64,000 bases of DNA from Liquorilactobacillus uvarum DSM 19971 (GTDB taxonomy: Bacteria; Bacillota; Bacilli; Lactobacillales; Lactobacillaceae), in assembly GCF_001434935.1 (NCBI RefSeq), contig NZ_AZEG01000010.1:1-64000 (forward strand). The letters run 5' to 3'. The stretch's first letter is position 1, and each line of letters begins with the position of its first letter. The translations under genes and the position numbers were made by a program. The notes beneath the pieces were generated by a model, which ran no database searches, was not told the DNA's origin, and was given only the letters and a program-made list of their open reading frames with translations. Of the stretch, positions 62,157 through 64,000 are shown one piece after another.

Positions 62157-63212
62157 ATGAGAATTAATACAAACGTTGCTGCTATGAACACTCTTAGCAG
62201 CTTAACAGCCGCAACAACATCAAAAAGCAACTCATTAGCTAAGTTATCATCCGGTTCACGTATCAACAAAGCCGGCGACGATGCAGCTGGATTAGCTATT
62301 TCAGAAAAAATGAAGGGCCAAATCGGTGGCTTGAGCCAAGCTACGCGTAACGCACAAGATGGTATTTCATTGATTCAAACAGCTGAAGGTGCTTTAAATG
62401 AAACACATAGTATCTTAGGTCGTATGCGTGACCTCACTGTTCAAAGCGAAAACGGAACTTTAAGTGATGATGATCGTTCTGCTATCAACAAAGAATACAG
62501 TGCTTTAAGTGATGAAATTGATCGTATCAGCAGTACAACTGAATTTAACACAAAGAGCTTGTTAACAGGTGATACTAGTGAAAGTGATGGTAAATCAACA
62601 TTTACTTTCCAAATTGGCGCTAATGCTGGTCAAACAATGTCAGTTGAAATTGGTAATATGAGTGCTTCAGCTTTAGGAGTTAGTGGGTTAAACCTTTCTC
62701 AAGCAAGCAGCGATTTAACTAAATCGACAGCATTCCAAAGTGCAATTGCTGCAGATACAGCTACTTATGCAACTGACGGTACAGTTACATCTACTGGTGG
62801 TACATCATTGTCAGCTCTGAAAACTGCCGCAGAAGCTACAGATGCCACAACTGATGCTAAGGCAACATATGCTTCAGCAGTGAAAACTTTCTCTGCATCA
62901 GATGCTGGGAAAGCAGCTTTGACTCAAGCTAAAGCAGATGACCCAATTACTAAGATTGATGCTGCTATTAATCAGGTTTCAGCGCAACGTGCCGATTTAG
63001 GTGCTGCTCAAAACCGTTTAACACATACTGTTAACAACTTGGGTACAACTGAAGAAAACTTATCTGAAGCTAATTCACGTATCCGTGATGTTGATATGGC
63101 TGAAGAAATGACTAACTTCACAAAGGCAAACATCTTGACACAAGCTTCGACTTCAATGCTTGCGCAAGCAAACTCAATGCCAAATAGTGTATTGTCCTTG
63201 TTACAAGGTTAA
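62157..63212 (+). CDS. hag: flagellin
   Basis: A 351-residue filament subunit. The N-terminal D0/D1 region starts MRINTNVAAMNTLSSLTAAT. INKAGDDAAGLAISEKMKGQ is near residue 40, LGRMRDLTVQ matches the TLR5-contact segment near residue 87, and the C-terminal D1/D0 has AQRADLGAAQNRL and ends SVLSLLQG. The middle (about 170-275) is Ala/Thr/Ser-rich and variable. I start it at ATG 62157 with TTGGAGGAA upstream, not at 62106. Codon use is more uniform than in neighbours, as expected for a highly expressed gene. Confidence 0.97.
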   Translation: MRINTNVAAMNTLSSLTAATTSKSNSLAKLSSGSRINKAGDDAAGLAISEKMKGQIGGLSQATRNAQDGISLIQTAEGALNETHSILGRMRDLTVQSENGTLSDDDRSAINKEYSALSDEIDRISSTTEFNTKSLLTGDTSESDGKSTFTFQIGANAGQTMSVEIGNMSASALGVSGLNLSQASSDLTKSTAFQSAIAADTATYATDGTVTSTGGTSLSALKTAAEATDATTDAKATYASAVKTFSASDAGKAALTQAKADDPITKIDAAINQVSAQRADLGAAQNRLTHTVNNLGTTEENLSEANSRIRDVDMAEEMTNFTKANILTQASTSMLAQANSMPNSVLSLLQG

Positions 63213-63244
63213 TTTTAATAATAGATTTTCGTTTTTGGCAAAGG

Positions 63245-63278
63245 CCGATCGTCGGGTATATTCGGCGGTCGGTTTTTG
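63245..63278 (+). terminator. terminator after the flagellin gene
   Basis: CCGATCGTCG (63245-63254) pairs with CGGCGGTCGG (63263-63272), including G-T pairs, and is followed by TTTTT. Confidence 0.85.
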
Positions 63279-63329
63279 TGGCATACATAACTTTTTTAAG
63301 CTATTCTTTTAGAAGGGGAGGATGTATGG

Positions 63330-63758
63330 ATGGAAATTGAAAAAATTCAGCCAGTTCCGCCAACAACACGAGTTCAGCCAATTGAGACTGATAATGATTT
63401 AGACGGTACTAACCTGGATCTACGGCGCTTAGCCCAAGATCTGTTAGCAGATAGTGACAGCAAATCTGAAAAAGATGAGGCCACAGTTGAATCTTCATCT
63501 AATTCCAAGAGTGATGAAGCATTTCAGGCAATTTCACATGAGGATCTAAACAACGCAGTTAATGAAATGAACAAGCAGCTTCTGGGGCGTAACGTCCGCT
63601 TAAAGTTTAAAGTTCACGAAACAACTGGCCGGACCTATGTTCAGCTGATCAATATGAAAAATGATGACGTGATCAAAGAGATACCGCCAGCTAAAATGCT
63701 AGATGTAATTGGCAGTATATGGCAGCAGATGGGAATCGTTGTCGATAAGAAAGGATAG
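63330..63758 (+). CDS. flaG: FlaG family protein
   Basis: A 142-residue protein with a low-complexity acidic Ser-rich N-terminal half and a C-terminal FlaG domain. NAVNEMNKQLLGRNVRLKFK and TYVQLINMKNDDVIKEIPP are the family blocks. FlaG proteins influence filament length; the exact role is unclear. ATG 63330 has GGGGAGG eight bases upstream. It lies between flagellin and fliD, the usual place. Confidence 0.92.
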   Translation: MEIEKIQPVPPTTRVQPIETDNDLDGTNLDLRRLAQDLLADSDSKSEKDEATVESSSNSKSDEAFQAISHEDLNNAVNEMNKQLLGRNVRLKFKVHETTGRTYVQLINMKNDDVIKEIPPAKMLDVIGSIWQQMGIVVDKKG

Positions 63759-63767
63759 TGATGTAAG

Positions 63768-64000
63768 ATGGCGAGCATTACAACAACTAGCGGTATTAGC
63801 AGCACTTTAGGACAATATTCAGGCATCACTGCTGATGATATTGAAAGTTTACTTCAGGCTGATTCAGTTGGAAAAACTAAAGCACAAAATCAGATAACGA
63901 CTCTGACGGATCAAAAAACGGCATGGAGCGATGTTAAAACTCGGTTAAACAACTTTTTAACCAAAGTTACAGCTTTACAGTCTGACGACACCTATCAGAC
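63768..64000 (+). CDS. fliD: flagellar filament cap protein FliD, N-terminal part (cut by window)
   Basis: The frame from ATG 63768 runs off the window edge. The visible 77 codons begin MASITTTSGISSTLGQYSGI and continue with DDIESLLQADS and QKTAWSDVKTRLNNF, as in the FliD N-terminal domain. FliD (HAP2) caps the filament and folds flagellin. It starts nine bases after flaG. Confidence 0.88.
   Translation, partial: MASITTTSGISSTLGQYSGITADDIESLLQADSVGKTKAQNQITTLTDQKTAWSDVKTRLNNFLTKVTALQSDDTYQ

Noticed and set aside
1-64000. CRISPR arrays, tRNA or rRNA genes, insertion sequences, prophage genes
   Set aside because: No regularly spaced repeats, no tRNA cloverleaf, no rRNA and no transposase or phage structural gene were recognised by reading. 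Short or diverged tRNA-like RNAs could be missed without a covariance search.

Overview
The window is low-GC Firmicute DNA: AT-rich, with strong GGAGG-type ribosome binding sites, frequent TTG/GTG starts and many ATGA stop/start overlaps. It combines a rhamnose/galactofuranose exopolysaccharide cluster, a complete fla/che locus and partial menaquinone genes with lactobacillus-like accessory genes. I infer a motile member of the Lactobacillaceae, most likely Liquorilactobacillus (the mali/nagelii/hordei group) or a relative. The genus is an inference from gene content, not from a search.

Layout. (1) 1-6603: end of a surface polysaccharide cluster (rfbB tail, rfbD, a DUF4422 protein, a galactofuranosyltransferase-like protein, glf, wzx flippase, wzy-like polymerase). 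(2) 6604-12221: housekeeping and accessory genes (a structured leader with three inverted repeats, a DUF2075 ATPase, an APC permease, an L,D-transpeptidase, DoxX and DegV proteins). (3) 12415-17367, minus strand: menF-menD-menH-menC, without menB or menE. (4) 17711-27058: two large paralogous chemoreceptors either side of a UvrA-like gene, then motA-motB on the minus strand. (5) 27339-56641: a fla/che operon of about 29 kb running from flgB to fliY. It starts at a good sigma-A promoter and ends at a hairpin terminator. (6) 56631-59877: flgM-flgN-flgK-flgL. (7) 59878-61886: an island of toxin-antitoxin remnants. (8) 62073-64000: flagellin, flaG and the start of fliD.

How it works together. The class II operon supplies the basal body, export gate, hook, switch, sigma-28 (FliA) and the whole chemotaxis pathway (CheA, two CheW, CheY, CheB, CheR, CheC, CheD). 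FlgM then restrains FliA until hook completion. Six sites fit TAA(A/C/G)-N14 to N16-CCGATA. They lie upstream of the two large chemoreceptors, motAB, a third chemoreceptor inside the big operon, flgMNKL and the flagellin gene, so the late regulon can be read from the sequence.

Most notable points: fliJ appears to start at an ATT codon; an FtsE-like ATPase without an FtsX partner sits inside the flagellar operon; flhF and flhG are absent from their usual place; fliM carries a charged low-complexity insertion; and three of four toxin-antitoxin genes in the flgL-flagellin gap carry single lesions, two of them at A6 tracts.
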